A DNA stretch of 64,000 bases from an uncultured Oscillospiraceae bacterium. Its GTDB lineage: Bacteria; Bacillota; Clostridia; Oscillospirales; Oscillospiraceae. A program made the position numbers and the translations under genes. The notes under the pieces were generated by a model, which was not told the DNA's origin, did no database searches, and saw only the letters and a list, made by a program, of their open reading frames with translations. The stretch lies in contig CANQRM010000011.1 of assembly GCA_947626265.1 (NCBI GenBank), forward strand, positions 1 to 64,000, in the 5' to 3' direction. Shown here in pieces: positions 1 to 7,756 of this stretch. Position 1 is the stretch's first letter. The number at the start of each line of letters is the position of its first letter.

Positions 1-129
1 GTACTTCGTCATGTACTCCAGCACATAGCTGGAGCAGGGCCCGCAGCAGGCCTGCAGCAGCAGGCTGGGCCGCCCCGTGAGGCCGCCCGTGACTGTGTCC
101 AGTTCCTTTTGAAAGTTCCGCTTTTCCAT
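1..129 (-). CDS. queH: Epoxyqueuosine reductase QueH, N-terminal fragment
   Basis: The first 43 codons are present; the gene continues beyond the left edge. The peptide runs MEKRNFQKELDTVTGG and then LLLQACCGPCSSYVLEYM. The CCGPCSSYVLEY block is the hallmark of QueH (former DUF208), which reduces epoxyqueuosine to queuosine in tRNA wobble bases with an Fe-S/metal centre held by the paired cysteines. Family members usually have His before ACCGPC; here it is Gln. The ATG at 129 is the only plausible start. The gene is divergent from the dCMP deaminase gene. The identification rests on the motif alone because most of the protein is outside the window. Confidence 0.85.
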   Translation of the reverse strand, partial: MEKRNFQKELDTVTGGLTGRPSLLLQACCGPCSSYVLEYMTKY

Positions 130-186
130 GGACCCATCATAGCACAGATGTAATAAAAAAGTAACCACTTCATTGGGAAAAAACTC

Positions 187-192
187 TATAAT
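187..192 (+). promoter_or_regulatory. -10 element for the dCMP deaminase gene
   Basis: A perfect TATAAT lies 31 nt before the dCMP deaminase start in an A/T-rich stretch. No good -35 is visible at the right spacing (ACCACT at 164-169), so the call rests mainly on the -10. Confidence 0.5.
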
Positions 193-222
193 AACAGCGT
201 CATCATAGGAGGGAGAACGGCC

Positions 223-699
223 ATGGAACGAAAGAGCAAGCTCAACTACTATCTGGACATCGCCGACGCGGCCCGGGAGCGGTCCACCTGCCTGCGGCGG
301 ACCTACGGGGCCATCATCGTGAAAAATGACGAGATCCTGGCCACCGGCTACAACGGCGCGCCCCGGGGCCGGTGCAACTGCGTGGACATGGGCGTGTGCC
401 ACCGGGAGGAGCTACAGATCCCCTCCGGCGAGCGGTATGAGCTGTGCCGCAGCGTCCACGCCGAGGCCAACGCCATCATCTCCGCCGCCCGGCGGGATAT
501 GATCGGCGCCACCATGTACTTGGTGGGCCGGGACGCCAAGACCGGCGAATACCTCACTGACACCACCTCCTGCTCCATGTGCCGCCGGCTCATCATCAAC
601 GCGGGCATCGTGAAGGTGGTGGCCCGCCTGGGGGAGGACAACATCCGGGAGACGGATGTGAACGAGTGGATATACCAGGATGACACAGTGGTAAGCTGA
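223..699 (+). CDS. dCMP deaminase (ComEB family)
   Basis: A 158-residue zinc-dependent cytidine/deoxycytidylate deaminase that would convert dCMP to dUMP for thymidylate synthesis in the cytosol. The catalytic HAEANA motif is near residue 79 and the second zinc-ligand pair is SCSMC near 117, in the context DTTSCSMCRRLIINAGI. TGYNGAPRG near residue 42 is the usual substrate loop. The Cys that normally follows Pro in PCxxC follows Ser here, a common variant. A GGAGGGA ribosome site lies 7-8 nt before the ATG. The gene stands alone between divergent queH and a bidirectional terminator. Confidence 0.93.
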   Translation: MERKSKLNYYLDIADAARERSTCLRRTYGAIIVKNDEILATGYNGAPRGRCNCVDMGVCHREELQIPSGERYELCRSVHAEANAIISAARRDMIGATMYLVGRDAKTGEYLTDTTSCSMCRRLIINAGIVKVVARLGEDNIRETDVNEWIYQDDTVVS

Positions 700-720
700 A
701 CCGAGCTTTTAGACAAGGAA

Positions 721-751
721 AGACCGCATTCGGAAATTCCGAATGCGGTCT
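721..751. terminator. Bidirectional terminator, dCMP deaminase / M20 dipeptidase
   Basis: A perfect 13-bp stem (AGACCGCATTCGG) with a 4-5 nt AAAT loop sits between two convergent genes. The T-rich side is clearer on the minus strand. Confidence 0.85.
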
Positions 752-760
752 TATATCGTA

Positions 761-2164
761 TTACTCGCAGATGGCCCCCACGGCGTGGGCGAAGAGCTCC
801 GCCGCCGTCACCAGGTCGTCCACCTTTATCCGCTCGTTGGCCCCGTGCATGCGCACGTCCTCCCCGGGCATGACCACGCCGAAGGCCACGCCCCCGGGTA
901 CATCGTGGACATAGGTGCCGCCGCCCATGGCGTAGCAGCCGCCCTCCCGGCCGGAATAGGCCTCGTAGCAGGCGTTCAGGGTGCGGATGAAGGCCCCCTC
1001 GGCGGGGGTCCAGTGGGGCGGGACCATGGCCCCCTCCGTCTCATAGCCCAGGGCCCCCATGGTCCTGTCGGCCACCGCTTTGCAGTTTTCCTCGTTGGCG
1101 CACACCGGCACCCGGCAGTCGCAAAGGCCGCTGAGACCCGCAGCGGTAAAATCGATCTGGGTGAAGGAGCAGGTGAGCCTGCCCGTCACGTCGTCGGCCT
1201 GGGCGATGCCCAGAGCCCTGCCGTAATAGTCCCCGTGGGGCAGGACCTTGTCCAGCTCATGGATGGCCTTGGTGCTCTCGCACTCCGCCAAAGGCAGGCC
1301 GGCCAGCACCCGGATGAGGGCCGTATTGGCGTTATTGCCGGTCTCCGGCTCCGCCGCGTGGCAGCCCTTGGCCTCCACGGTGAGCTTCACGCCGCCGTCG
1401 GTATCCTCCACCTTCGCCGCGGCGCCTATTTCTGCCGCCAGAGGCACGGCCGCCGCCAGCAGGGCGTCTTTCTCCATCCCGGCGATGACGGCGTATGCCT
1501 GGCCGGGCACCACGTTCACACGGAACCCCCCGTGCAGCTCAGCGACCCGGGGCAGAGCCGTCTCGGCCGCCCAGGCCTTTTTGAACCGCAGGCGGTAAAA
1601 GCCCTTCTCCGCGTTGCACACGGGGAAGTTGGAGTCGGGGGTGAAGGTGTGGGGCGCGGGCTTTACCCGCTCATAATACCAGGCCACGTCGCTGGAGCCG
1701 TTCTCCTCGTCGGTGCCCAGAATAAGGCGGCACCGGCCCGAGAGGGGCAGGCCCAGCTCCTTCACGCACCGCATGGCGTACAGCGCGGCGACGGCGCCGC
1801 CCTTGTCGTCCGCCACGCCCCGGCCGTAGATGTAGCCGTCCGGCTTCTCCACGGGCTCGAAGGGGTCCGTGTCCCAGCCGTCCCCGGGGCCCACCACATC
1901 CAGATGGGCCAGCATATCCAGCTGGGGCGTCTCCGGCCCCATGTCCGCGGTCATGACCCGGTCGCCGTGGTCAGTCACGGCAAAACCATAGCTCCGGCAC
2001 ATGTCCATGGCGGCCTCCATGGCCTTTTTGGGGCCCTCTCCGTAGGGCGCGCCCTCCGCCGCCGGACCGGAATAGCTGGGGATGCGGCACAGGGTCTTCA
2101 GGTCCTCTATCATCTCGCCCCGGTGGCTCTCCATCCAGGCGGCGATCTTTTCGTTCTTGTCCAT
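761..2164 (-). CDS. M20 family dipeptidase (PepV/Sapep-like)
   Basis: A 467-residue cytosolic metallopeptidase of the M20 family, closest in layout to PepV/Sapep Xaa-His-type dipeptidases. Visible metal-site motifs are MLAHLDVVGPGDGW (metal His and the following Asp), YGRGVADDKGG (bridging Asp), LGTDEENGSSD (catalytic Glu and metal Glu) and a C-terminal MGGGTYVHDVPGG with the last His ligand. A small lid domain is inserted between about residues 185 and 360. The ATG at 2164 is preferred over the in-frame ATG 21 nt upstream because AAAGGAG lies 7 nt before it. It is convergent with the dCMP deaminase gene and divergent from the nitroreductase gene. Substrate specificity cannot be read from sequence. 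Confidence 0.9.
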   Translation of the reverse strand: MDKNEKIAAWMESHRGEMIEDLKTLCRIPSYSGPAAEGAPYGEGPKKAMEAAMDMCRSYGFAVTDHGDRVMTADMGPETPQLDMLAHLDVVGPGDGWDTDPFEPVEKPDGYIYGRGVADDKGGAVAALYAMRCVKELGLPLSGRCRLILGTDEENGSSDVAWYYERVKPAPHTFTPDSNFPVCNAEKGFYRLRFKKAWAAETALPRVAELHGGFRVNVVPGQAYAVIAGMEKDALLAAAVPLAAEIGAAAKVEDTDGGVKLTVEAKGCHAAEPETGNNANTALIRVLAGLPLAECESTKAIHELDKVLPHGDYYGRALGIAQADDVTGRLTCSFTQIDFTAAGLSGLCDCRVPVCANEENCKAVADRTMGALGYETEGAMVPPHWTPAEGAFIRTLNACYEAYSGREGGCYAMGGGTYVHDVPGGVAFGVVMPGEDVRMHGANERIKVDDLVTAAELFAHAVGAICE

Positions 2165-2209
2165 ATCGGCTCCTTTCCACCCCATATGGGCGGGTCATAT
2201 TCGCCCTCT

Positions 2210-2238
2210 ATTGTAGCATCCCTTGCAAATAAAATCCA
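2210..2238 (-). promoter_or_regulatory. Candidate promoter of the M20 dipeptidase gene
   Basis: Minus-strand -35 TGGATT (2233-2238), 17-bp spacer and -10 TACAAT (2210-2215), about 46 nt before the start. The -35 is weak. Confidence 0.4.
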
Positions 2239-2251
2239 GCTTTGCTATACT
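2223..2251 (+). promoter_or_regulatory. Promoter of the ferredoxin-nitroreductase gene
   Basis: -35 TTGCAA (2223-2228), 17-bp spacer, -10 TATACT (2246-2251), 30 nt before the ATG. It overlaps the divergent dipeptidase promoter, so the two genes may compete for polymerase. Confidence 0.6.
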
Positions 2252-2281
2252 TTTTCCATCGCAAGTTTCGAGGTGCTTAAA

Positions 2282-3037
2282 ATGGTTAACATAACATTCG
2301 ATACGTCCCGCTGCGTCAAGTGCGGCAAGTGCGTCAATCTCTGCCCGTCCCGGCATCTGGTGATGACGGACGCGGGCCCGGAGGCAAAGCCCGGCAGCTG
2401 CATGGGGTGCCTGCAGTGCGCCGCCGCCTGCCCGCAGGACGCGGTGCTGAATGACGGCGGCCGGGCCACGGCGCCCGAGCCCTTCGACACGGTGGAGGCG
2501 CTGGTCATGACCCGCCGGTCCCACCGGCGCTACCGGCCCGACGCCCCGGACCGGCGCACCCTCCAATGGGCACTGGACCGGGCGGCTTACGCCCCCAGCG
2601 GTGGCAACCGCCGCCCCACCCGCTGGGCGGTGGTGCTGGGCGCGGACAAGATGTCCGCGATAAAGGAAGCGGCCCTTTCCTGGTGCGCTGAGACAGGCTA
2701 CGCCCCGGACCTTCTGAAGGCCGTGGAGAAAGGACGGGACCCCCTCACCTGCTCCGCCACGGCCCTCATCGCCGGTTTCGAGTCGGCCGACTCCCTCAAC
2801 CACGGCACCGACACGGTCATCGCCCTGACCACGGCAGAACTGCTGCTGGCAAGCCGGGGCCTCGGCACCTGCTGGGGCGGGTACATGCGCCGCATCGCGG
2901 ACCGGGCCCCAGTCCTGCGGGAAATGCTGGCCGTGCCGGAGAACTGGCACGTGTGCGGGTGCCTGCTGGTTGGCAGGCCCTCCATGGAGTACCCCAACAT
3001 CCCCGCCCGGCCGGCGGCGGACATCCACTGGACATGA
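2282..3037 (+). CDS. Ferredoxin-nitroreductase fusion protein
   Basis: A 251-residue protein with two 4Fe-4S ferredoxin motifs at the N terminus (CVKCGKCVNLCP near residue 11 and CMGCLQCAAACP near 40) followed by an FMN nitroreductase fold from about residue 75. The nitroreductase part opens with RRSHRRYRPDAPDRRTL and YAPSGGNRRPTRW, the usual FMN phosphate-contact region, and ends with GTCWGGYM and CGCLLVGRP. Such proteins pass electrons from reduced ferredoxin clusters to FMN to reduce nitro or quinone compounds. Here the natural substrate is unknown. GAGGTG precedes the ATG by 8 nt. It is transcribed alone and convergent with the SLH protein gene. Confidence 0.92.
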   Translation: MVNITFDTSRCVKCGKCVNLCPSRHLVMTDAGPEAKPGSCMGCLQCAAACPQDAVLNDGGRATAPEPFDTVEALVMTRRSHRRYRPDAPDRRTLQWALDRAAYAPSGGNRRPTRWAVVLGADKMSAIKEAALSWCAETGYAPDLLKAVEKGRDPLTCSATALIAGFESADSLNHGTDTVIALTTAELLLASRGLGTCWGGYMRRIADRAPVLREMLAVPENWHVCGCLLVGRPSMEYPNIPARPAADIHWT

Positions 3038-3038
3038 T

Positions 3039-3070
3039 AAAAAACGCCCCGCGGGGAAAACCGCGGGGCA
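3039..3070. terminator. Terminator between nitroreductase and SLH-protein genes
   Basis: A 9-bp GCCCCGCGG stem with a GGAAAA loop. The T-tract (six T) is on the minus strand, so it mainly ends the SLH gene but sits where it can end both. Confidence 0.8.
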
Positions 3071-3085
3071 TAATTATGTCAACTT

Positions 3086-5341
3086 TTATTCCGACGCGCC
3101 CTGAGGTTCCGCCGCACCCTGAGACTCCGGCGCGGCCGGGACCTCCGGCTGCGGCTCCACAGGCACAACGGGGTCCGGCTCCGGCTCGGTAACCGGCGGG
3201 TCCGTCACCGCCGGGGGATCGGTGACCGCAGGCGGGTCCGTCACCGCCGGGGGATCGGTGACCGCGGGCGGGTCGGTATCCACCGGCGCATCCGTGCCCC
3301 AGGGTGTCTCCGTGAACTGAGGCGGGTCGGTGGTCACCACAGGCGGGTCCGTCACCACCGGCTGCTCCGTCCAGTCGGGGGGCACGGGCGTCACGTCGGG
3401 CCCCGGGCTCTCCACCGGCGGCGTGGGCTCCGTGGGCGGGGCCGCCAGGGGGATGGTGTTGGAGTAGGTGCCGCCCTCGTATGTCACGCTGACCATGTAG
3501 CCGGTCAGGTTGCCGGACTCGTCATACTGCTCCACCCAGGTGGTGGGCAGGGCCACCATCTGGCCGTCCACCTCCACATAGGCCATGCCGCCCACCTCGC
3601 TGGGCCAGATGATGGCCAGATCGATCAGGCCCTCGTCGTCCTTGGGAGGCGCGGTGTATGTATCGCCGGGGAAGATATAGAACACATGCGCGTGGCCGCG
3701 CAGTTGTTTGAACATGTCCTCCACGGTATAGGAGATGCCCCGGTAGAAGTGGTTGCGGTAGGCCCAGTCCAGCTCCGTGTCATAGATATACTCGCTGCCA
3801 AACTCATCGTCTATCATGACCCAGGCGTGCAGGCTGTTGTCGGTGCCCACGCCGCCGCAGATGGGATAGGCCTGGAAGCCCAGCCGCCGGGCCAGCTGCA
3901 AAAACGCCCCGGCAAAGTAATAGCAGGTGCCCCGCTTGTCCTGGAACATGAGCTTGGCGCTGGTGATGGCCCAGTTGGTGCTGCCCCGGGGCCAGCCGCC
4001 GTCGTGGCGGCGGGCGTAGCTGTACCCGCCAAAGACGATGACGTTATAGGCCTCCCGGAGCTTGGCCTCGCTGAGAAGGTTCGCCGTTTGGCCCTGGATG
4101 ATGGGGCTCATGATGGCGTTGACATAGCCGTCCAGCTCCTCGTCACCGGAGGTATACCGGCCGTTGCTGCCGAAGTGGAGGTAGCCCAGATCATAGTCGG
4201 TGACGAAGGGGCCGTCCGCTTTCTCCACGTAGAACATGGACCCGTCCAGCTCCTGCAGGCCCGGCTGGAACCGCTGGAAGAAGAAGCCGTCCTCCGGCGC
4301 GTAGTAGAGCCCGTCGGTGGGCAGGCCGTCGCTGACGGTGTGGAAGCCCTTCTGATAGGCGTCCAGAGACCCGGTCTGGGGATCGATGTGGCCCATCTTA
4401 TCACCCAGGAACACCACGCCGGGCTGCAGGTCCGCCATCTCTCCCATCACGTAGGAGAGAAGTTCATTCCGGTAGGACGCGTCGATGATGTAGTAATAGG
4501 CCCAGTGGCTGCGGGGCACGTCCGTATAGGGGGAGTCCTGGCAGCACAGGTCGATGACGGAGTTGTTGGGGGCCCGGCCGCATATGCGGGCGATGAGGGC
4601 CACGGTCTCCGCCCGGGTGGCGGGATAGTCGGGATAGAACTGGCCGTCGCCCATGCCCTTGGCCCAGCCCTCGGTGACCGAGGCGGCGATGGTGCCCAGG
4701 GCCCAGTGGGTCTGGGCCACATCCGGGAAGGAGGTGGCGGCGATCTCGCTGACGCCGGTGAGGCGGCAGAGCAGCGTTATAAGCTCGCTGCGGCTTATCT
4801 CCTCGTCGGGGCGGAAGGTGCCGTCCCCGTAGCCGTAGACCACCTGCAGGGCGTAGAGCTTCTGCACGCTGTCATAGTAGGGGCTGCCGGCGGGCACGTC
4901 GGAGAACACGTTCTCCGACGCCGCCGGGAAGGTCTGGTCGGGGCTCAGGAGCACGCCCAGCATCTGGGCCGCCTGGCCCCGGGTCACATGGGCGTCGGGC
5001 TGGAACTGGTCTCCCTGGATGGTGAGGTACTGGATATGGCCGGTGCGAAGCGCGGCGCTGCCCCGGGCGTAGAAGGCCATATCTCTCGTCACGGCGATCG
5101 TGGCCGGGTCCACCACGGAGCCGGTCTCATTGCGCCAGCTCATGCCCTGGGGGATGTTCACGGCATGGCCGCCCTCGGTCACCTTCTCCTGGCTCAGGAC
5201 CTGCTGGTCCTGGTAGAAGGTGACGGTGAACTCCCCCGGCTTGGGCGCGGAGGCCTCGGACCGGTCGCGGATGACGCAGGAGGCCAGCACGCACATGAAT
5301 ATGCTGACGAACGACAGTATGACCGCTGTTTTACGCTTCAT
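3086..5341 (-). CDS. SLH-domain transglutaminase-like lipoprotein
   Basis: A 751-residue exported surface protein. The N terminus is a signal peptide with a lipobox ending LASC at residue 21, so it should be lipid-anchored. Three to four SLH-type repeats follow (residues about 75-290; markers FSDVPAGSPY, FPDVAQTHWA, YTDVPRSHWA with GDGTFRPDEEISRSE and GDGQFYPDYPATRAE), which normally bind secondary wall polymer. A transglutaminase-like core has Cys about 471 (KRGTCYYFAG), His about 506 (SLHAWVMID) and Asp about 522 (YDTELDW), the papain-like triad. The last 120 residues are a Pro-rich tail with repeated TDPPAV units. Having both a lipid anchor and SLH domains is unusual. The ATG at 5341 begins the signal peptide and has AGAGG upstream. 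Confidence 0.88.
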   Translation of the reverse strand: MKRKTAVILSFVSIFMCVLASCVIRDRSEASAPKPGEFTVTFYQDQQVLSQEKVTEGGHAVNIPQGMSWRNETGSVVDPATIAVTRDMAFYARGSAALRTGHIQYLTIQGDQFQPDAHVTRGQAAQMLGVLLSPDQTFPAASENVFSDVPAGSPYYDSVQKLYALQVVYGYGDGTFRPDEEISRSELITLLCRLTGVSEIAATSFPDVAQTHWALGTIAASVTEGWAKGMGDGQFYPDYPATRAETVALIARICGRAPNNSVIDLCCQDSPYTDVPRSHWAYYYIIDASYRNELLSYVMGEMADLQPGVVFLGDKMGHIDPQTGSLDAYQKGFHTVSDGLPTDGLYYAPEDGFFFQRFQPGLQELDGSMFYVEKADGPFVTDYDLGYLHFGSNGRYTSGDEELDGYVNAIMSPIIQGQTANLLSEAKLREAYNVIVFGGYSYARRHDGGWPRGSTNWAITSAKLMFQDKRGTCYYFAGAFLQLARRLGFQAYPICGGVGTDNSLHAWVMIDDEFGSEYIYDTELDWAYRNHFYRGISYTVEDMFKQLRGHAHVFYIFPGDTYTAPPKDDEGLIDLAIIWPSEVGGMAYVEVDGQMVALPTTWVEQYDESGNLTGYMVSVTYEGGTYSNTIPLAAPPTEPTPPVESPGPDVTPVPPDWTEQPVVTDPPVVTTDPPQFTETPWGTDAPVDTDPPAVTDPPAVTDPPAVTDPPAVTDPPVTEPEPDPVVPVEPQPEVPAAPESQGAAEPQGASE

Positions 5342-5483
5342 GATCTCTATCCTCTGTAAAGGCAGACGCCCGAAGGCGGATATGTTGTAGCCGAACATGG
5401 TCCAGTATACCACATCCTGTCCGATAACGCCACAGGAAATTCGCATTTATGCGACAAACTGGCATATAAATACCTGTTTTTAC

Positions 5484-5512
5484 TTTTCATACAGGAAAAT
5501 TAGTGGTATAAT
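5484..5512 (+). promoter_or_regulatory. Promoter of the CobW GTPase operon
   Basis: -35 TTTTCA (5484-5489), 17-bp spacer, extended -10 TGGTATAAT ending at 5512. It drives the two GTPase genes, leaving a leader of about 75 nt. No Zur-like palindrome was obvious by eye. The rest of 5342-5595 holds the divergent SLH-gene leader and no ORF. Confidence 0.7.
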
Positions 5513-5595
5513 AAACTGTTAGAAACATCATATCCCATTTTCCCTTCCCATATGTTAACGATTTTTTAGGATTCTATACCAGAAAGGCGAGGCAC

Positions 5596-6750
5596 ATGAC
5601 CAGAATAGACATTTTTTCCGGCTTTCTCGGCGCCGGCAAGACCACCCTCATCAAAAAGCTTCTGAAGGACGGCTACGCCGGCCAGAAGGTGGTCCTCATC
5701 GAAAATGAGTTCGGCGAGATCGGCATCGACGGCGGCTTTCTGAAGGACGCGGGCATCGTGGTCAATGAGCTGGAGTCCGGCTGCATCTGCTGCAGCCTCA
5801 CCGGCGACTTCCGCAAGGCCCTTCGGATGGTGGCGGAGCAGTACGCCCCCGACCGCATCCTCATCGAGCCCTCCGGCGTGGGAAAGCTCTCCGAGATCGT
5901 GGCGGCGGTCCAGGAGGCCGGGGACCAGTTCGTCCTGGGCGGGCTCACCACGGTGGTGGACGCCTCCAAGGCGAAGATGTACATGAAAAACTTCGGCGAG
6001 TTTTTCAATAACCAGGTCCAGTCCGCCAACTGCATCGTCCTCAGCCGCACCGGCGGCATGGCCCCGGAGAAGGTGGCCCAGGCGGAGGCCCTGCTGCGGG
6101 AGAAAAATCCCGAAGCGGTCATCGTCTCCACCGACTGGGACCAGCTCACCGGCCGGCAGATACTGGACGCCACGGAGAAGAAAAACTCCATCTCCGCGGA
6201 GCTGGCCGCCCTGCTGGAGGAGCACTATAAGGAAGAGGAAGAGGACGACGAGTGCGACGACCCCGAGTGCGAGTGCCACCATCACCATCATCATGACCAC
6301 GATGACGATGAGCATGAGCACGAGCACCACCATCATCACCATCATGACGACGATGACGATGATCATGATGAGGATGAACACGAGCACCATCACCACGACC
6401 ACGATGACGATGACGATGATGAGCACGAGCACCATCATCACCACCACCATCACCATCACCACGGCCACGACGCTGACGAGGTGTTCCAGAGCTGGGGCGC
6501 GGAGACGTCGAAGAAATATACTGCCGAGGACATCGGCGCCATCCTGGATAAGCTGGCGGACGAGGGCGCCTATGGCATGATCATCCGGGCCAAGGGCTAT
6601 GTGCCCGCCCCGGACGGCACCTGGGTCCACTTCGACTACACCCCCGGCGAGAAGGACGTGCGCACCGGCCCGGCCAACGTGGCGGGCAGACTGTGCGTCA
6701 TCGGGGCGAACCTGAATGAATCCGCTGTGAAGGAGCTGTTCGGGCTGTGA
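5596..6750 (+). CDS. CobW/COG0523 metal-chaperone GTPase with His-rich tract
   Basis: A 384-residue G3E GTPase. The P-loop GFLGAGKTT is at residues 9-17, the metal-binding GCICC at 62-66 (CxCC of COG0523), and IEPSGVG is the Walker B/switch region. The usual NKxD base-recognition motif appears as SRTG, a variant seen in part of this family. Residues about 226-291 are almost only His, Asp and Glu, giving a large metal-buffering arm between the GTPase and the short CobW C-terminal domain. Members of this family deliver zinc, cobalt or nickel to client proteins; the His/Asp tract suggests zinc or nickel. Its stop overlaps the GTG start of the next gene (GTGA), so the two are translationally coupled. 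Confidence 0.92.
   Translation: MTRIDIFSGFLGAGKTTLIKKLLKDGYAGQKVVLIENEFGEIGIDGGFLKDAGIVVNELESGCICCSLTGDFRKALRMVAEQYAPDRILIEPSGVGKLSEIVAAVQEAGDQFVLGGLTTVVDASKAKMYMKNFGEFFNNQVQSANCIVLSRTGGMAPEKVAQAEALLREKNPEAVIVSTDWDQLTGRQILDATEKKNSISAELAALLEEHYKEEEEDDECDDPECECHHHHHHDHDDDEHEHEHHHHHHHDDDDDDHDEDEHEHHHHDHDDDDDDEHEHHHHHHHHHHHGHDADEVFQSWGAETSKKYTAEDIGAILDKLADEGAYGMIIRAKGYVPAPDGTWVHFDYTPGEKDVRTGPANVAGRLCVIGANLNESAVKELFGL
6274..6470 (+). repeat. His/Asp/Glu-coding low-complexity tract in the CobW gene
   Basis: About 200 bp built of CAC/CAT, GAC/GAT and GAG/GAA codons encoding runs of up to eleven His. The codon mix is scrambled rather than a pure trinucleotide repeat, which suggests selection for the amino acids rather than a recent slippage expansion. 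Confidence 0.85.
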
Positions 6751-7691
6751 GGCAGATACCCGTCTATCTCTTCACCGGCTTTCTGGAGGCCGGCAAGACC
6801 AGGTTCATCCAGGAGACATTGGAGGACGCCCGGTTCAACCAGGGGGAGCGGACGCTGCTTCTTCTCTGCGAGGAGGGCGTGGAGGAATACGACCCCTCCC
6901 GCTTTTCCGGGGACAACGTGTTCATCCACCCCGTGGAGAACGAGGAGGACATCCAAGCCGCGCCTCTGGAGGCCGCGCTGAAGGCATGCAAGGCCGACCG
7001 GGTCATGATCGAGTACAACGGCATGTGGATGCTGGACAGTCTCTATCAGCGCATGCCCCAGAACTGGGTGGTGGCCCAGGAATTCCTCTTCGCCGACGCC
7101 AACACCTTCATCTCCTACAACGCCAACATGCGCCAGCTTGTGTACGACAAGCTGAAAAGCTGCGAGCTGGTGGTGCTGAACCGGTGCAAGCCCGCTGTGG
7201 ACCGGATGGAGGTGCACAAGATCATCCGGGCCGCCAACCGCCGGTGCGACATCGCCTTCGAGATGCCGGACGGGAAAGTGGAGTACGACGACATCGAGGA
7301 CCCCCTGCCCTTCGATTTGGAGGCGCCGGTGGTGGAGATAAAAGACGAGGACTACGCCCTTTTCTACGCGGACCTGTCCGAGGATTTCTCCAAGTACGAC
7401 GGCAAGACCCTGCGCTACAAGGGTCTGGTGGCCAAGAGCCCCCGCCTCGCGGGAGACAACTTCGTCTTCGGCCGCCAGCTCATGACCTGCTGCGCCAACG
7501 ACATCCAGTTCACCGGCCTCATCTGCCGCTGGGCGGACGCCGCCCGCCTCAATAAGGGCCAGTGGCTCACCGTCACCGCCACGGTGGAGGTGAAGTGGCA
7601 CAAGGGCTACGGCAAGAAGGGCCCGGTGCTGAATGTGATAAACCTGGAGACCGCCGAGCCCCCCGCTCAGCCGGTGGCGACGTTCTATTAA
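6747..7691 (+). CDS. CobW-like GTPase fused to a YcgQ (DUF1980)-like C-terminal domain
   Basis: A 314-residue protein. Residues 8-18 hold a P-loop-like FTGFLEAGKTR, and the first 200 residues follow a degenerate CobW layout without the CxCC metal motif. From about residue 225 the pattern changes: KTLRYKGLVAKSP, then FGRQLMTCCANDIQFTGLICRW, then LNKGQWLTVTATVE and YGKKGPVLNVINLETAEPP. That is the pattern of the C-terminal domain of YcgQ/TIGR03943 proteins, which accompany YcgR-type membrane permeases linked to zinc homeostasis. Here the domain is on a soluble GTPase and no permease gene is adjacent. It starts at GTG 6747, overlapping the upstream stop by 4 nt, so both GTPases probably act together in metal allocation. 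Confidence 0.78.
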   Translation: MRQIPVYLFTGFLEAGKTRFIQETLEDARFNQGERTLLLLCEEGVEEYDPSRFSGDNVFIHPVENEEDIQAAPLEAALKACKADRVMIEYNGMWMLDSLYQRMPQNWVVAQEFLFADANTFISYNANMRQLVYDKLKSCELVVLNRCKPAVDRMEVHKIIRAANRRCDIAFEMPDGKVEYDDIEDPLPFDLEAPVVEIKDEDYALFYADLSEDFSKYDGKTLRYKGLVAKSPRLAGDNFVFGRQLMTCCANDIQFTGLICRWADAARLNKGQWLTVTATVEVKWHKGYGKKGPVLNVINLETAEPPAQPVATFY

Positions 7692-7704
7692 AACCCCATA
7701 AGGA

Positions 7705-7740
7705 CGCCCCCGCCGGAGAAATCCGACGGGGGCTCTTTTT
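7705..7740 (+). terminator. Terminator of the GTPase operon
   Basis: A 12-bp stem (GCCCCCGCCGGA with one mismatch) followed by TCTTTTT. Confidence 0.85.
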
Positions 7741-7756
7741 ATCTATATCGCATCTT

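Noticed and set aside
743-2281. In-frame upstream extension of the nitroreductase gene over the M20 dipeptidase
   Set aside because: It is antisense to a well-supported gene, and the ferredoxin part starts exactly at ATG 2282 behind a good promoter.
6270-6475. Possible CRISPR or satellite array
   Set aside because: It is a coding His/Asp/Glu tract with irregular units and no spacers. No CRISPR-type array was seen anywhere.
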